64,000 nt of DNA from Johnsonella ignava ATCC 51276 (GCF_000235445.1 NZ_JH378830.1:66111-130110); one strand, 5' to 3'; shown: positions 43,496 to 53,445, numbered from the stretch's first letter. The notes: generated by a model from the sequence alone, not told the origin. Numbers and translations are program-made.

Positions 43496-45433
43496 ATGAG
43501 GGATTTAGATTACCTTAAGTTGATGGCAGGAGAGTACCCGAATGAAAAGGCGGCAGTAAGTGAGATTATAAACCTGCGTGCCATACAGGCACTTCCGAAA
43601 GGAACGGAGTACTTTTTTTCGGATCTTCACGGTGAACATGGAGCATTCCTGCATCTTTTGAAAAGCTGTTCAGGTGTTATAAAGGTGAAAGTCAGGGATA
43701 CCTTTGGTCATATGCTTACAGCAAAGGAGGAACTTGAGCTTGCAAATATAATATATTACCCGGAAAAAAGTATTGAAAAAAAAGCTGAGGAGGACAGTCT
43801 GACTGACGAATGGATAAGCCTTACGATTTATAGGCTTATACAGGTACTTAAGCTTGTATCTACAAAATATACACGTTCAAAAGTGCGTAAAAAGATGCCG
43901 GCTGAATTTGCCTATATTATAGATGAGCTTTTACATGTAAACCAGCTTGATGATAATAAAAAACTTTATTATAGCGAAATTCTCAACTCAATACTTGATA
44001 TAGGTGTAGGAGATAAGTTTATAATAGCAATTTGTGGAGTAATACAGAGACTTACAATAGACCACCTCCATATAATAGGTGATATATATGACAGAGGACC
44101 TCATGGTGATGTAATAATGGAAGAGCTTATAAAATTTGATGAGCTTGATATACAGTGGGGAAATCATGATGCCGAGTGGATGGGTGCCGCTGCCGGTAAT
44201 TATGCCTGCGTATGCAGTGTATTGAGAGCGGGAATAAGCTATAATAATTTTGATATACTTGAAGATGCTTATGGTATAAACCTCCGTAAACTTTCAATGT
44301 TTGCAGCGGAAGTTTATAAGGATGATCCATGTACACGCTTTAAGCCGCATCTTCTTGATAAAAATATATATGATGCAGTAGAACCTACACTTGCGGCAAA
44401 AATGCATAAAGCAATAGCTATAATTTTATTTAAAGTAGAGGGGGCACTTGTTAAAAGGCATCCTGAATATGAGATGGAAGGAAGGCTTTTGCTTGACAAG
44501 ATAGATTTTAGCACCGGCATGCTTCATATAAACGGTAAAGAATATCCAATGCTTGATACCAATTTCCCGACAGTTGATCCTAAAGATCCTTATAAACTTA
44601 CTGCTGAAGAGGAGGAACTTGTAGAATCACTTGCGTTGAGTTTTAAGCATAGCCTGCTTTTAAATAAACATATACAATTTATGTATGCACGTGGCAGTAT
44701 GTATCTTAAGTACAATAACAACCTCCTTTTCCATGGCTGTATACCTATGAATGCTGACGGTGAATTTGAAGGCTTTGAGATAAAGGGCAAATATTATAAA
44801 GGTAAAGAATTTATGGATTATCTTGAAAAAAGAATAATTCAGGCATATTTTCTTCCTGATGATGACCCGAGAAAAGAATCTGCTACAGATCTTATGTACT
44901 ACCTATGGTGCGGTGCAAAATCACCGCTTTTCGGCAAGGATGCAATGCGTACCTTTGAAAATTACTTTATAGAAGATGCCGAGGCAAGAAAGGAACATAT
45001 GAATCCTTATTATAAACTCAGCGAAACGGAAGAATGCTGCAATAAGATATTTGAAGAATTCGGGCTTCCGACTGAGGGCTGCCATATAATTAACGGACAT
45101 ATACCGGTTAAAATAAAGGAAGGACAATCTCCTATAAAGGCAAATGGAAAACTGTATGTTATAGATGGAGGGCTTTCAAAAGCATATCAGAAAAAAACCG
45201 GAATAGGCGGATATACGCTGATATTTAACTCAAACAATCTTTCACTTGCAGAGCATATGCCTTTCCATCCGGAAGAGGACAGCACTCCTAAAGTATTCGT
45301 AACTGAGAGAATGAGAAAAAGAATACTCGTTGGTGATACTGACAGAGGTAAGGAACTTGAGAAAAAAATAAATGACCTTAAGGAGCTTAGGACTGCCTTT
45401 CAAAAAGGACTTATAAAGGAAAAAGGCAATTAA
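43496..45433 (+). CDS. fbp: Fructose-1,6-bisphosphatase class III
   Basis: A 645-residue enzyme of the Firmicute-specific class III type. The metallophosphatase motifs are 'FFSDLHGEHGAF', 'GDIYDRGPHGD' and 'WGNHDAEWMGA', with a C-terminal 'INGHIPVKIKEGQSP'. It hydrolyses fructose-1,6-bisphosphate to fructose-6-phosphate in gluconeogenesis. ATG 43496 has CAGGAGGAG upstream; an in-frame extension to 43451 has no support. Confidence 0.96.
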   Translation: MRDLDYLKLMAGEYPNEKAAVSEIINLRAIQALPKGTEYFFSDLHGEHGAFLHLLKSCSGVIKVKVRDTFGHMLTAKEELELANIIYYPEKSIEKKAEEDSLTDEWISLTIYRLIQVLKLVSTKYTRSKVRKKMPAEFAYIIDELLHVNQLDDNKKLYYSEILNSILDIGVGDKFIIAICGVIQRLTIDHLHIIGDIYDRGPHGDVIMEELIKFDELDIQWGNHDAEWMGAAAGNYACVCSVLRAGISYNNFDILEDAYGINLRKLSMFAAEVYKDDPCTRFKPHLLDKNIYDAVEPTLAAKMHKAIAIILFKVEGALVKRHPEYEMEGRLLLDKIDFSTGMLHINGKEYPMLDTNFPTVDPKDPYKLTAEEEELVESLALSFKHSLLLNKHIQFMYARGSMYLKYNNNLLFHGCIPMNADGEFEGFEIKGKYYKGKEFMDYLEKRIIQAYFLPDDDPRKESATDLMYYLWCGAKSPLFGKDAMRTFENYFIEDAEARKEHMNPYYKLSETEECCNKIFEEFGLPTEGCHIINGHIPVKIKEGQSPIKANGKLYVIDGGLSKAYQKKTGIGGYTLIFNSNNLSLAEHMPFHPEEDSTPKVFVTERMRKRILVGDTDRGKELEKKINDLKELRTAFQKGLIKEKGN

Positions 45434-45585
45434 GGCTGTTATGGTAAAGTATTAAAGTATCAATCTTTTATATCGGCTGTAAAATTTCAGCCAAAAATCA
45501 TTTACGGCTCTTAAGGTAAAATACAATTTCCTATATTCAGATATGTGTTTTTAAGGCTGAAGATGGGAGGGTAAAAAAATTATTT

Positions 45586-45975
45586 ATGGAATTTTGCAGT
45601 TATATATATAAAAAAGACAAAGAAACACATAAAAAAGAAGAAGATTGTAATAAATGTATTAAAATGGTTCTCCCCTATATAAGGGGAGAACTTGACAATG
45701 ATCAAACAGAGGTATTTCTGGAACATATAAAAAATTGCACTTCATGCAGGGAAGAACTTGATATTTACTATACGGTTGAAGCAGGTATAAAACAGCTTGA
45801 TGAAAAAAAAGGTGATTTTAATATAGCGGGTTCTCTTCATGAATATATAAACAGATCTTATTATAAACTTAGGATGATTAAGCTTGTAAAGATATTATAT
45901 TATTCATTAAATACTCTTGTTGTAACAAGTTTAATTATAATGCTTTTTTTGCAATTTCGAATATGGTTTTATTAA
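45586..45975 (+). CDS. Zinc-finger (zf-HC2-like) single-pass membrane protein
   Basis: A 129-residue protein. An N-terminal Cys-rich part with 'CNKCIKMVLPYIRGEL' and 'HIKNCTSCREEL' matches the putative zinc finger of anti-sigma factors (HC2: H-x3-C-x2-C). A C-terminal membrane segment (~103-124) leaves almost nothing outside. Anti-sigma factors usually lie beside their sigma gene, but none is here, so the partner is unknown. The ribosome site GGGAGGG is ~15 bases upstream, a little far. polA starts 24 bases after its stop. Confidence 0.72.
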   Translation: MEFCSYIYKKDKETHKKEEDCNKCIKMVLPYIRGELDNDQTEVFLEHIKNCTSCREELDIYYTVEAGIKQLDEKKGDFNIAGSLHEYINRSYYKLRMIKLVKILYYSLNTLVVTSLIIMLFLQFRIWFY

Positions 45976-45999
45976 GAATATTTTAAATATGGGGTACTT

Positions 46000-48765
46000 A
46001 TGGAAAAACTTATACTTATAGACGGACACAGCATATTAAACAGGGCATTTTATGCGATACCTGTTCTTACAGATTCTGAAAGAAGACATACCAATGCAGT
46101 GTACGGGTTTTTAAATATAATGTTTAAAGTAATTGACGAGGAAAAGGCGGATTATCTGGCAGTTGCTTTTGATCTGCCTGCTCCTACATTCAGGCATAAA
46201 GTATATAAGGAATATAAGAGCACAAGGAAGGCAATGCCTGATGAACTTAAACAGCAGGTACCGCTTATAAAAGATGTCTTAAATTCTATGAATATAGCAG
46301 TTTATTCTATGGAAGGTTTTGAAGCGGATGATATAATAGGAAGTCTTGCCAAAAAATATGCTTCTAAGGATACACAGGTTGTAGTGCTTTCAGGAGACCG
46401 TGATCTTTTGCAGATATCTGATAAGAATATTAAAATAAAGATACCCAAGACACTTAAAGGAAAGACTGAAACCAGGGATTATTTTCCGGAAGATGTTTTA
46501 AATGAATATAAAGTGAGCCCGCTTGAATATATAGATGTAAAGGCACTTATGGGAGATGCCTCGGATAATATTCCGGGAGTAAAATCAATAGGTGAAAAGA
46601 CGGCAACTTCAATTATAGAAATTTTTAAAAGCATTGAAAATGCTTATAAGCATGTTGATGAAATAAAGCCTCCAAGAGCTTCAAAGGCACTCGCACAAAA
46701 TTATGAGACAGCAGTTTTTTCTAAAAAGCTTGTAACTATAAAGCTTGACGTTCCAGTGGAAAGTTCTCTTAAAGATATGGGAATATGTGGTATGTATAAT
46801 GAAAACAGTCTTAAAATCATGCAGAGTCTTGAATTTAAATCACTTATAAAACGTTTTTCATCTGAAATCATAGAAGAAGCCGGCAGAGATTTTAAAACGG
46901 ATTACAATGTAATTTTAAATACAAAAGAAGCATTTGAATTAGTTGATTTAATTGACAAGTCAAAACCGTACGGAATGGAATTTGCTTGTGATAATAACAG
47001 TATAACAGCTTTTTGCTTATCAGGAAATGATGGAAAATGCAGTATATTTATAGCAGGGGATACTGTTAAAAGGGCTGTTGATGAATTAAAGGATGATAAT
47101 CTTTCAGTGGAAAATGATGAAAAGATAACGGAAAATGATTTAATAGAATTAATAAAAAAATGTTTTAATGAAATAAAATTAGTTTATTTAATTGACTTAA
47201 AGAATATAATAAAAAAAATAAATAAATCAAAATCCGAATATATAAAAGAGAAAGATAATATTATTGATGTAGCTGTTGCCGCATATCTTAACAATCCTAT
47301 TAAGGACAGCTATAAGCCTGAAGATCTGGCAGGAGATTATCTTAATATGGGTTTTATATCTAAAGAGGATTTATTAGACGTAAAGAATACAAAGCATGAA
47401 AAATCGTCAAAAAAAGGAATTAAAAAACTTTCTTTTTGTGATGAGATTAAAAAAGATAATCAGACAGTTTTAAATTATTTTGCCTCTGTTTCACATATAA
47501 TATGTCTTGCCGGTGATGTTATATTAAAAAGGGTTAAAGAGCTTGGTATGGAGGCATTATATTTTAATATAGAACTTCCTCTTATTTATTCCCTTGCCAG
47601 GATGGAGATTGCAGGTATAGGAGTTGACAGAAAAAGGCTTGATGAATATGGGGTTAAACTTAAAGGTCTTATTGATGATATTGAAAAAGAAATACATGAT
47701 GAAAGCGGAAGTGATTTTAATATAAATTCTCCTAAACAGCTGGGAGAAGTGCTTTTTTATAAACTTAATATGCCCGGTGGAAAAAAGACAAAAACCGGAT
47801 ATTCAACGGCAGCCGATGTGCTTGAAAAGCTTGCACCTGATTATCCCCTTGTAAAAAAGATACTTTATTATAGACAGCTTGCAAAACTTTATTCAACTTA
47901 TGCACTGGGACTTGCAGCATATATAGGCAGTGATGGCAGGATTCATGGTAATTTTAACCAGACTATAACGGCTACAGGACGTATATCCTCAACGGAACCC
48001 AATTTACAAAATATACCTGTAAGAACGGATATGGGAAGCCGGATAAGGGATATATTTGTACCGGGAGAAGGCTATGTATTTGTAGATGCTGATTATTCAC
48101 AGATTGAACTGAGAGTTCTTGCTTCTATGGCAGATGACAAAAGCCTTATTGAAAGCTATAAGAATGAAGTTGATATACATACCGCTACGGCTTCAAAAGT
48201 ATTTGGAACCCCTGCAAAAGAAGTAACAAAAGAGCAGAGAAGGAATGCAAAAGCTGTAAACTTCGGTGTAATATACGGAATATCCGCTTTTGGATTGTCG
48301 GAAGATCTAAGTATAAGCCGCAGAGAAGCACTTGAATATATCAATAATTATTTTAAAACTTACCCCGAAGTAAAGAAATTTCTTGATTTACAGGTTAAAA
48401 AAGCTAAGGAAGACGGGTTTGTAACTACATTATACGGCAGGATAAGACCGATACCCGAGATTAAAAGTTCAAATTTTATGCAGAGAGCTTTTGGGGACAG
48501 AGTCGCAATGAACTCCCCTATACAAGGGACTGCTGCAGACATTATGAAAAAGGCGATGATAGATGTTGACAGAATGATTAAAAAATCAGGTTATGATGCC
48601 CGTATAGTGCTTCAGGTACATGATGAACTCCTGCTTGAGGTAAATAAAGAAAATGCAGAGGCTGTAAGACGTATGGTTGAGGAAACTATGAAGTCGGCAG
48701 CACAGCTTAAAGTGGCTCTTGAGGTTGAGGCAAAGATTGGAAATACATGGCTTGAGGCTAAATAG
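46000..48765 (+). CDS. polA: DNA polymerase I
   Basis: A 921-residue enzyme. It has an N-terminal 5'-3' exonuclease (~1-290; 'LIDGHSILNRAFYAI', 'SGDRDLLQI', 'GDASDNIPGVKSIGEKTA'), a central 3'-5' exonuclease-like domain (~300-480) and a polymerase domain (~520-921; 'DYSQIELRVLA', 'RRNAKAVNFGVIYG', 'QVHDELLLEV'). The central domain lacks the catalytic D-x-E motif ('GMEFACDNN' at the expected place), so proofreading is probably absent, as in B. subtilis PolI. It fills gaps in repair and removes RNA primers. Confidence 0.96.
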   Translation: MEKLILIDGHSILNRAFYAIPVLTDSERRHTNAVYGFLNIMFKVIDEEKADYLAVAFDLPAPTFRHKVYKEYKSTRKAMPDELKQQVPLIKDVLNSMNIAVYSMEGFEADDIIGSLAKKYASKDTQVVVLSGDRDLLQISDKNIKIKIPKTLKGKTETRDYFPEDVLNEYKVSPLEYIDVKALMGDASDNIPGVKSIGEKTATSIIEIFKSIENAYKHVDEIKPPRASKALAQNYETAVFSKKLVTIKLDVPVESSLKDMGICGMYNENSLKIMQSLEFKSLIKRFSSEIIEEAGRDFKTDYNVILNTKEAFELVDLIDKSKPYGMEFACDNNSITAFCLSGNDGKCSIFIAGDTVKRAVDELKDDNLSVENDEKITENDLIELIKKCFNEIKLVYLIDLKNIIKKINKSKSEYIKEKDNIIDVAVAAYLNNPIKDSYKPEDLAGDYLNMGFISKEDLLDVKNTKHEKSSKKGIKKLSFCDEIKKDNQTVLNYFASVSHIICLAGDVILKRVKELGMEALYFNIELPLIYSLARMEIAGIGVDRKRLDEYGVKLKGLIDDIEKEIHDESGSDFNINSPKQLGEVLFYKLNMPGGKKTKTGYSTAADVLEKLAPDYPLVKKILYYRQLAKLYSTYALGLAAYIGSDGRIHGNFNQTITATGRISSTEPNLQNIPVRTDMGSRIRDIFVPGEGYVFVDADYSQIELRVLASMADDKSLIESYKNEVDIHTATASKVFGTPAKEVTKEQRRNAKAVNFGVIYGISAFGLSEDLSISRREALEYINNYFKTYPEVKKFLDLQVKKAKEDGFVTTLYGRIRPIPEIKSSNFMQRAFGDRVAMNSPIQGTAADIMKKAMIDVDRMIKKSGYDARIVLQVHDELLLEVNKENAEAVRRMVEETMKSAAQLKVALEVEAKIGNTWLEAK

Positions 48766-48795
48766 TTCTATATATTTAATATATTTTTATTTTTT

Positions 48796-48834
48796 GTAGA
48801 AAAACACTGATTTAGTGTATACGGTATATATACA
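48796..48834 (-). repeat. Possible diverged copy D of the intergenic element
   Basis: On the minus strand ACACTAAATCAGTGTTTTTCTA resembles ACACCTAATCAGTATTTCTCTA of copy B. It lies in the polA-coaE gap and points away from coaE. An internal ACACT/AGTGT palindrome could explain part of the likeness. Confidence 0.3.
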
Positions 48835-48844
48835 AAGGAGAAAA

Positions 48845-49441
48845 ATGGTTATATTTATTTTTGGAGGTGCAGGCTCAGGAAAGAGCCTGCTTCTTGACTT
48901 TCTAAAAAAAAGATACAATGCATGTATAATAGAGGCGGATAAAACGGCACATGAGCTTTATGAACCGGGAAATACAGGCTACACGGCAGTCCGTAATCTG
49001 CTTGGCAGCCAAATTTTAAATGAAGATAAAACGCTTGACAGAAAAAAAATGGCTGAAATTCTGTATAAAGATGCTGTATTAATTAAAAAAATCAATTCAG
49101 TTATACATCCTATGGTGTGGAAAAGTATAAATAATAAAATTGACAATATTAAAAATATGAATACTCAAAATACGCAGCAGCTTATAGTTGTTGAGGCGGC
49201 TTTAATTCCTAAAGACAGAAAAGAACTTGAGGGTATGTTTGATGAATACTGGTTTTTATATGCAGATGAAAAAGTAAGAAGAAAAAGGCTTAAGGAAAGC
49301 AGAGGATATACTGATGATATGATTGACAATATTATAAGCAAACAGCCCGAAACAAAAGATTATATAAGATTATGTGATGTACTTATTGAAAACAATTCGG
49401 CATACAGTGAACTTGAAGAAAAAATTGAAGGACTTCTTTAG
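48845..49441 (+). CDS. coaE: Dephospho-CoA kinase
   Basis: A 198-residue P-loop kinase. Walker A is 'GGAGSGKS' (residues 7-14), followed by the CoaE 'IIEADKTAHELYEPG' dephospho-CoA site, and the lid 'RLKESRGYTDD'. It phosphorylates dephospho-CoA at the 3'-hydroxyl, the last step of CoA synthesis. ATG 48845 has AAAGGAG upstream; an in-frame ATG 30 bases earlier has none. polA-coaE adjacency is common in Firmicutes. Confidence 0.93.
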   Translation: MVIFIFGGAGSGKSLLLDFLKKRYNACIIEADKTAHELYEPGNTGYTAVRNLLGSQILNEDKTLDRKKMAEILYKDAVLIKKINSVIHPMVWKSINNKIDNIKNMNTQNTQQLIVVEAALIPKDRKELEGMFDEYWFLYADEKVRRKRLKESRGYTDDMIDNIISKQPETKDYIRLCDVLIENNSAYSELEEKIEGLL

Positions 49442-49588
49442 CGTTAAACAGTATATGTTCAATTTATTGTGCATGGATTTATTGCACATGGTTATTGTGC
49501 TTGCCTAAAAGGTATATTTGTATTATTATATGACAGTGGAAAGAGCGGCATGAATACGGCTATATTATGGAGAATACAGTCCGAGACC

Positions 49589-49679
49589 GCTGATAAGCTG
49601 TTAATTTTAAGCATAGTAACGTTATATATAGGAGCGTGTTGTAATTATGGCTTATATTTTTATTTAACAGTTTATCAGT
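49589..49679 (+). promoter_or_regulatory. Long stem in the pnp leader
   Basis: GCTGATAAGCTGTTAA (49589-49604) can pair over 16 positions with TTAACAGTTTATCAGT (49664-49679) using two G-U pairs. An inner AAGCATA/TATGGCTT stem (one bulge) extends it. It ends 73 bases before the pnp start. In E. coli a comparable long pnp leader stem is cut by RNase III and used for autoregulation; that role here is an inference. The rest of the 311-base gap holds no recognised gene. Confidence 0.5.
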
Positions 49680-49752
49680 TGTTTCGGGAAATCTTTATAT
49701 ATACAGTATTGTAAATGCCGGCAATATAAATTTTAAGGAGATTGTACGATTA

Positions 49753-51975
49753 ATGAGTAAAGATTATAAGAGTTTCAGTATTGAACTGGCAGGAAGGACA
49801 CTTACAGCAGACATAGGCAGGGTTGCGGCACAGGCAAATGCTGCCGCCTTTATGCATTACGGTGATACAACAGTGCTTTCAACTATAACAGCTTCTGAAA
49901 AGCCTAGAGACGGCATAGATTTTTTTCCGCTTTCAGTAGAATATGAGGAAAAGATGTATGCTGCCGGAAAAATGCCGGGAGGTTTTAATAAAAGAGAGGG
50001 AAAACCAAGTGAAAATGCAGTGCTTACATCAAGGGTAATAGACAGACCTATGCGTCCTCTTTTTCCAAAGGATTATAGAAATGATGTAACTATAAGTAAT
50101 CTGGTACTTTCAGTTGACCCTGAGTGTTCACCCGAGCTTACCGCAATGATAGGTTCCGCTATAGCGGCTGCAATATCGGATATTCCATTTAACGGTCCGT
50201 GTGCAACTACCCAGATAGGTCTTTTAGACGGTACTTTTATAGTAAATCCAAGCGATACGCAGGCGGCATCTTCAGATCTTAAGCTCACAGTTGCTTCAAC
50301 AAGAGAAAAAGTTATTATGATTGAAGCCGGTGCAAATGAAGTGCCTGAGGCGGTTATGATAGAGGCAATCTATCTTGCAGACAGTATAAATAAAAAACTT
50401 ATAGATTTTATAGATATGATAGTAAAGGAATGTGGAAAACAAAAACATGAGTATACATCATGTTCTATTCCTGAAGAATTTTTTGAAGCGATTAAAAATA
50501 TAGTAAGTCCGCAAGATATGGAAGAAGCGGTATTTACCGATGAAAAGCAGATAAGAGAAGCTAATATAAAGAGTCTTAAGGCAAAACTTGAGGAGAGCTT
50601 TGCTGATAATGAAGAATGGCTTGCACTTCTTGATGAGGCGATTTACCAGTATCAAAAAAAGACCGTAAGGAAGATGATACTTAAGGATAAAAAAAGACCT
50701 GACGGCAGACAGATGAATCAGATAAGGAAACTTTCAGCTGAAGTCGATATAATTCCAAGGGTTCACGGTTCTGCCATGTTTACAAGAGGACAGACACAGA
50801 TCTGTAATATAGCAACTCTTGCACCGCTTTCAGATTCACAAAGGCTTGACGGCTTAAATGCGGAGGAAACTGCAAAAAGATATATGCACCATTATAATTT
50901 TCCGTCATATTCGGTAGGTGAAACAAAAGTTTCAAGAGGACCCGGAAGAAGAGAGATAGGACATGGTGCACTTGCCGAGAGGGCGCTTATACCTGTATTG
51001 CCGGATGAAACGGAATTTCCATATGCAATAAGAACCGTATCCGAGACATTTGAATCAAACGGTTCAACATCTATGGCTTCAACATGTGCTTCATGTATGT
51101 CCCTTATGGCAGCCGGAGTTCCCATAAAGAAAATGGTTGCAGGTATATCATGCGGGCTTGTAACCGGAGAAAATGACGATGAATATGTTCTTTTAACGGA
51201 CATACAGGGACTTGAAGATTTTTTTGGAGATATGGATTTTAAAGTAACCGGAACAAGAGATGGAATTACAGCCATACAGATGGATATTAAAATTCACGGG
51301 CTTACAAGGGAAATTGTAGAAGGTGCGATCGAAACCTGCAGACAGGCGAGAATTTTTATAATGGATACCTGTATGGAGCCTTGTATAGATAAGCCAAGAT
51401 CTGAGATAGGTGAATTTGCACCAAAAATTGAGATGATAAGTATAGATCCTGCAAAGATAGGTGATGTTGTAGGAAAACAGGGCAAGGTTATAAATAAAAT
51501 AATTGAAGAAACCGGAGTAAAGATAGATATTGATGACGACGGTAAGGTAAGTGTCTTTGGTCCTGACAGACAGATGATATTTAAAGCAATTGAGATTATA
51601 AAAAGTATAGTAACTGATATAGAGGAGGGCATGATCTTTAAAGGCAAAGTAGTAAGGATAGCTGAATTTGGAGCCTTTATTGAGCTTGCTCCGAACAAAG
51701 ACGGCATGCTGCATATTTCAAAAATTTCAGAAAAGAGAATAGACCGTGTTGAAGATGTGCTTGACATAGGTGATGAGGTTACAGTTAAGGTGATGGAGGT
51801 TGATAATGTAAGAGGCAGGATAAGCCTAAGCATGAGACCTTCTGATTTCGGGGATACACCTGAAACAGGCGGGCACAGACATAAAGGGCATGCTGTTGAA
51901 GGCAGAGATGAAGGTATAAACCGTGATTTGCCGCATAACAGGCGTAAAGGCGGTCATAATAAAAAAAGACAATAA
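49753..51975 (+). CDS. pnp: Polyribonucleotide nucleotidyltransferase (PNPase)
   Basis: A 740-residue exoribonuclease. Two RNase PH domains flank a helical linker ('RPMRPLFPKDYRND' in the first, 'SRGPGRREIGHGALAERAL' and 'SNGSTSMASTCAS' in the second), then KH ('DVVGKQGKVINKI', ~570) and S1 ('GMIFKGKVVRIAEFGAFIEL', ~625-695) domains and a His/Arg/Lys-rich tail. It degrades RNA 3'-5' by phosphorolysis. The usual rpsO neighbour is absent. A long leader stem precedes it. AAGGAG ribosome site, ATG 49753. Confidence 0.97.
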   Translation: MSKDYKSFSIELAGRTLTADIGRVAAQANAAAFMHYGDTTVLSTITASEKPRDGIDFFPLSVEYEEKMYAAGKMPGGFNKREGKPSENAVLTSRVIDRPMRPLFPKDYRNDVTISNLVLSVDPECSPELTAMIGSAIAAAISDIPFNGPCATTQIGLLDGTFIVNPSDTQAASSDLKLTVASTREKVIMIEAGANEVPEAVMIEAIYLADSINKKLIDFIDMIVKECGKQKHEYTSCSIPEEFFEAIKNIVSPQDMEEAVFTDEKQIREANIKSLKAKLEESFADNEEWLALLDEAIYQYQKKTVRKMILKDKKRPDGRQMNQIRKLSAEVDIIPRVHGSAMFTRGQTQICNIATLAPLSDSQRLDGLNAEETAKRYMHHYNFPSYSVGETKVSRGPGRREIGHGALAERALIPVLPDETEFPYAIRTVSETFESNGSTSMASTCASCMSLMAAGVPIKKMVAGISCGLVTGENDDEYVLLTDIQGLEDFFGDMDFKVTGTRDGITAIQMDIKIHGLTREIVEGAIETCRQARIFIMDTCMEPCIDKPRSEIGEFAPKIEMISIDPAKIGDVVGKQGKVINKIIEETGVKIDIDDDGKVSVFGPDRQMIFKAIEIIKSIVTDIEEGMIFKGKVVRIAEFGAFIELAPNKDGMLHISKISEKRIDRVEDVLDIGDEVTVKVMEVDNVRGRISLSMRPSDFGDTPETGGHRHKGHAVEGRDEGINRDLPHNRRKGGHNKKRQ

Positions 51976-51998
51976 AATTGTAATTGCAAAACAGCTGT

Positions 51999-52036
51999 TA
52001 AAAAGCCGGGGTTCTTTATGATACTGCCGGTTTTTG
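51999..52036 (+). terminator. Terminator after pnp
   Basis: AAAAAGCCGG (52000-52009) pairs with CCGGTTTTT (52027-52035, one bulged G), ending in T residues. Confidence 0.65.
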
Positions 52037-52081
52037 CTTCTGTAATGCTTTTTTACATAAAATCTACAGGCAGGTACTATA

Positions 52082-53443
52082 ATGTATGATGAAATAAAAA
52101 ATAAAGAGCTGCACAGCCTTGTGGAAGAAAAAAAGTTTAGGCTTTTGAGAGATGAACTTGGTGATATGAATGAGTTTGATGTAGCTGAATTTATGGGAGA
52201 ACTTGATGCACAGGGTTCTCTGATAGTGTTCAGGATGCTTCCGAAAGAAGCGGCATCAAGTGTTTTTGCATTTCTTGAGCCGCAGAATCAGGAACATATA
52301 ATAAAAAGTATTACTGATAAAGAACTTAGCTATATAATAGAGGATCTCTATGTTGACGATATGGTTGACATGCTTGAGGAATTGCCTGCAAATGTAGTTA
52401 AAAAAGTTATAAACAATGCAAATCCAAGTACAAGGACACTTATAAATCAATTTCTCAAGTATCCTGCAAATTCGGCAGGAACCGTCATGACCGCTGAATA
52501 TATAGGGCTTAGAAAGACAATGACTGTTGCAGAGGCATTTGACTATATAAGAAAACACGGTATAGATAAAGAAACTATATATACATGTTATGTTATGGAT
52601 GCGAAGAGAGTGCTTGAGGGTGTGCTTACTATAAAAGAAATGCTTATAAATCCGGATACTACGCTGCTTGTTGATATTATGGATACAAGAGTTGTAAAAG
52701 CGTTTACAACCACTGACAGGGAGGAGCTTGTAGATATTTTTAATAAATATTCACTTATAGCACTCCCCATAGTGGATCATGAAAACCGCCTTGTAGGGAT
52801 TGTTACGGTAGATGATGTGGTTGATGTTATGGAAGAAGAGGCTACTGAGGACTTTGAAAAGATGGCTGCTATGCTGCCTTCTGAAAAGCCTTATTTAAAA
52901 ACAGGTGTATTTGAACTTGCAAAAAACCGGATTGTCTGGCTTTTAGTTCTTATGATAAGCGGTATGATAACAGGTAATGTACTTGCAAAATACGAGAGGG
53001 CATTTGCGGCACTGCCGCTTCTTGTAACATTTGTACCTATGCTTACGGGTACCGGCGGAAATGCCGGTTCACAATCATCAACTATGATTATAAGGGGTAT
53101 GGTTATCGGAGAAATTGAACCTTCAGATGCATTAAGAGTATTCTGGAAAGAAGGTATGGTTTCGATTCTTGTAGGTATAGTACTTGGAGCTGCCAATTTT
53201 ATAAGACTTATAATTATGTATCCGGGAGAATATATGATAAGCCTTACTGTAGTTTTGAGCCTTTTTGCAACTATTATAATGGCAAAAATCATAGGCGGTA
53301 TACTTCCGCTTATTGCGAAAAAGCTTAATTTTGACCCTGCTATAATGGCAGCTCCGCTTATAACTACAATAGTTGATGCTTTCAGTCTTATCATATACTT
53401 CCAGATAGCTATAAGGCTGCTTGACGGAATAAAACCGGCATGA
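52082..53443 (+). CDS. mgtE: Magnesium transporter MgtE, paralogue 1
   Basis: A 453-residue Mg channel. It has a helical N domain (~1-130), a CBS pair (~140-265; 'TCYVMDAKRVLEGVLTIKEML', 'LPIVDHENRLVGIVTVDDVVDVMEEE') and five membrane helices with the conserved 'FVPMLTGTGGNAGSQSSTMIIRG' pore segment. Acidic residues of the N and CBS domains close the pore when Mg is high. No M-box (Mg riboswitch) was recognised in the 100-base leader. A second, closely similar gene follows. Confidence 0.95.
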   Translation: MYDEIKNKELHSLVEEKKFRLLRDELGDMNEFDVAEFMGELDAQGSLIVFRMLPKEAASSVFAFLEPQNQEHIIKSITDKELSYIIEDLYVDDMVDMLEELPANVVKKVINNANPSTRTLINQFLKYPANSAGTVMTAEYIGLRKTMTVAEAFDYIRKHGIDKETIYTCYVMDAKRVLEGVLTIKEMLINPDTTLLVDIMDTRVVKAFTTTDREELVDIFNKYSLIALPIVDHENRLVGIVTVDDVVDVMEEEATEDFEKMAAMLPSEKPYLKTGVFELAKNRIVWLLVLMISGMITGNVLAKYERAFAALPLLVTFVPMLTGTGGNAGSQSSTMIIRGMVIGEIEPSDALRVFWKEGMVSILVGIVLGAANFIRLIIMYPGEYMISLTVVLSLFATIIMAKIIGGILPLIAKKLNFDPAIMAAPLITTIVDAFSLIIYFQIAIRLLDGIKPA

Positions 53444-53445
53444 GT

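Noticed and set aside
49469..49714. An 81-codon open frame in the coaE-pnp gap
   Set aside because: It has no ribosome site, its composition is unlike the neighbouring genes and it overlaps the predicted pnp leader stem. I read it as chance.
51193..51833. Two overlapping minus-strand frames of ~175 codons inside pnp
   Set aside because: They lie opposite conserved KH and S1 domains; the sequence is low-complexity Ile/Ser or Tyr/Asn and unlike real proteins here.
51976..52081. Mg-sensing M-box before mgtE
   Set aside because: The gap is about 100 bases, mostly taken by the pnp terminator; M-box leaders are longer and none of their conserved segments was seen.
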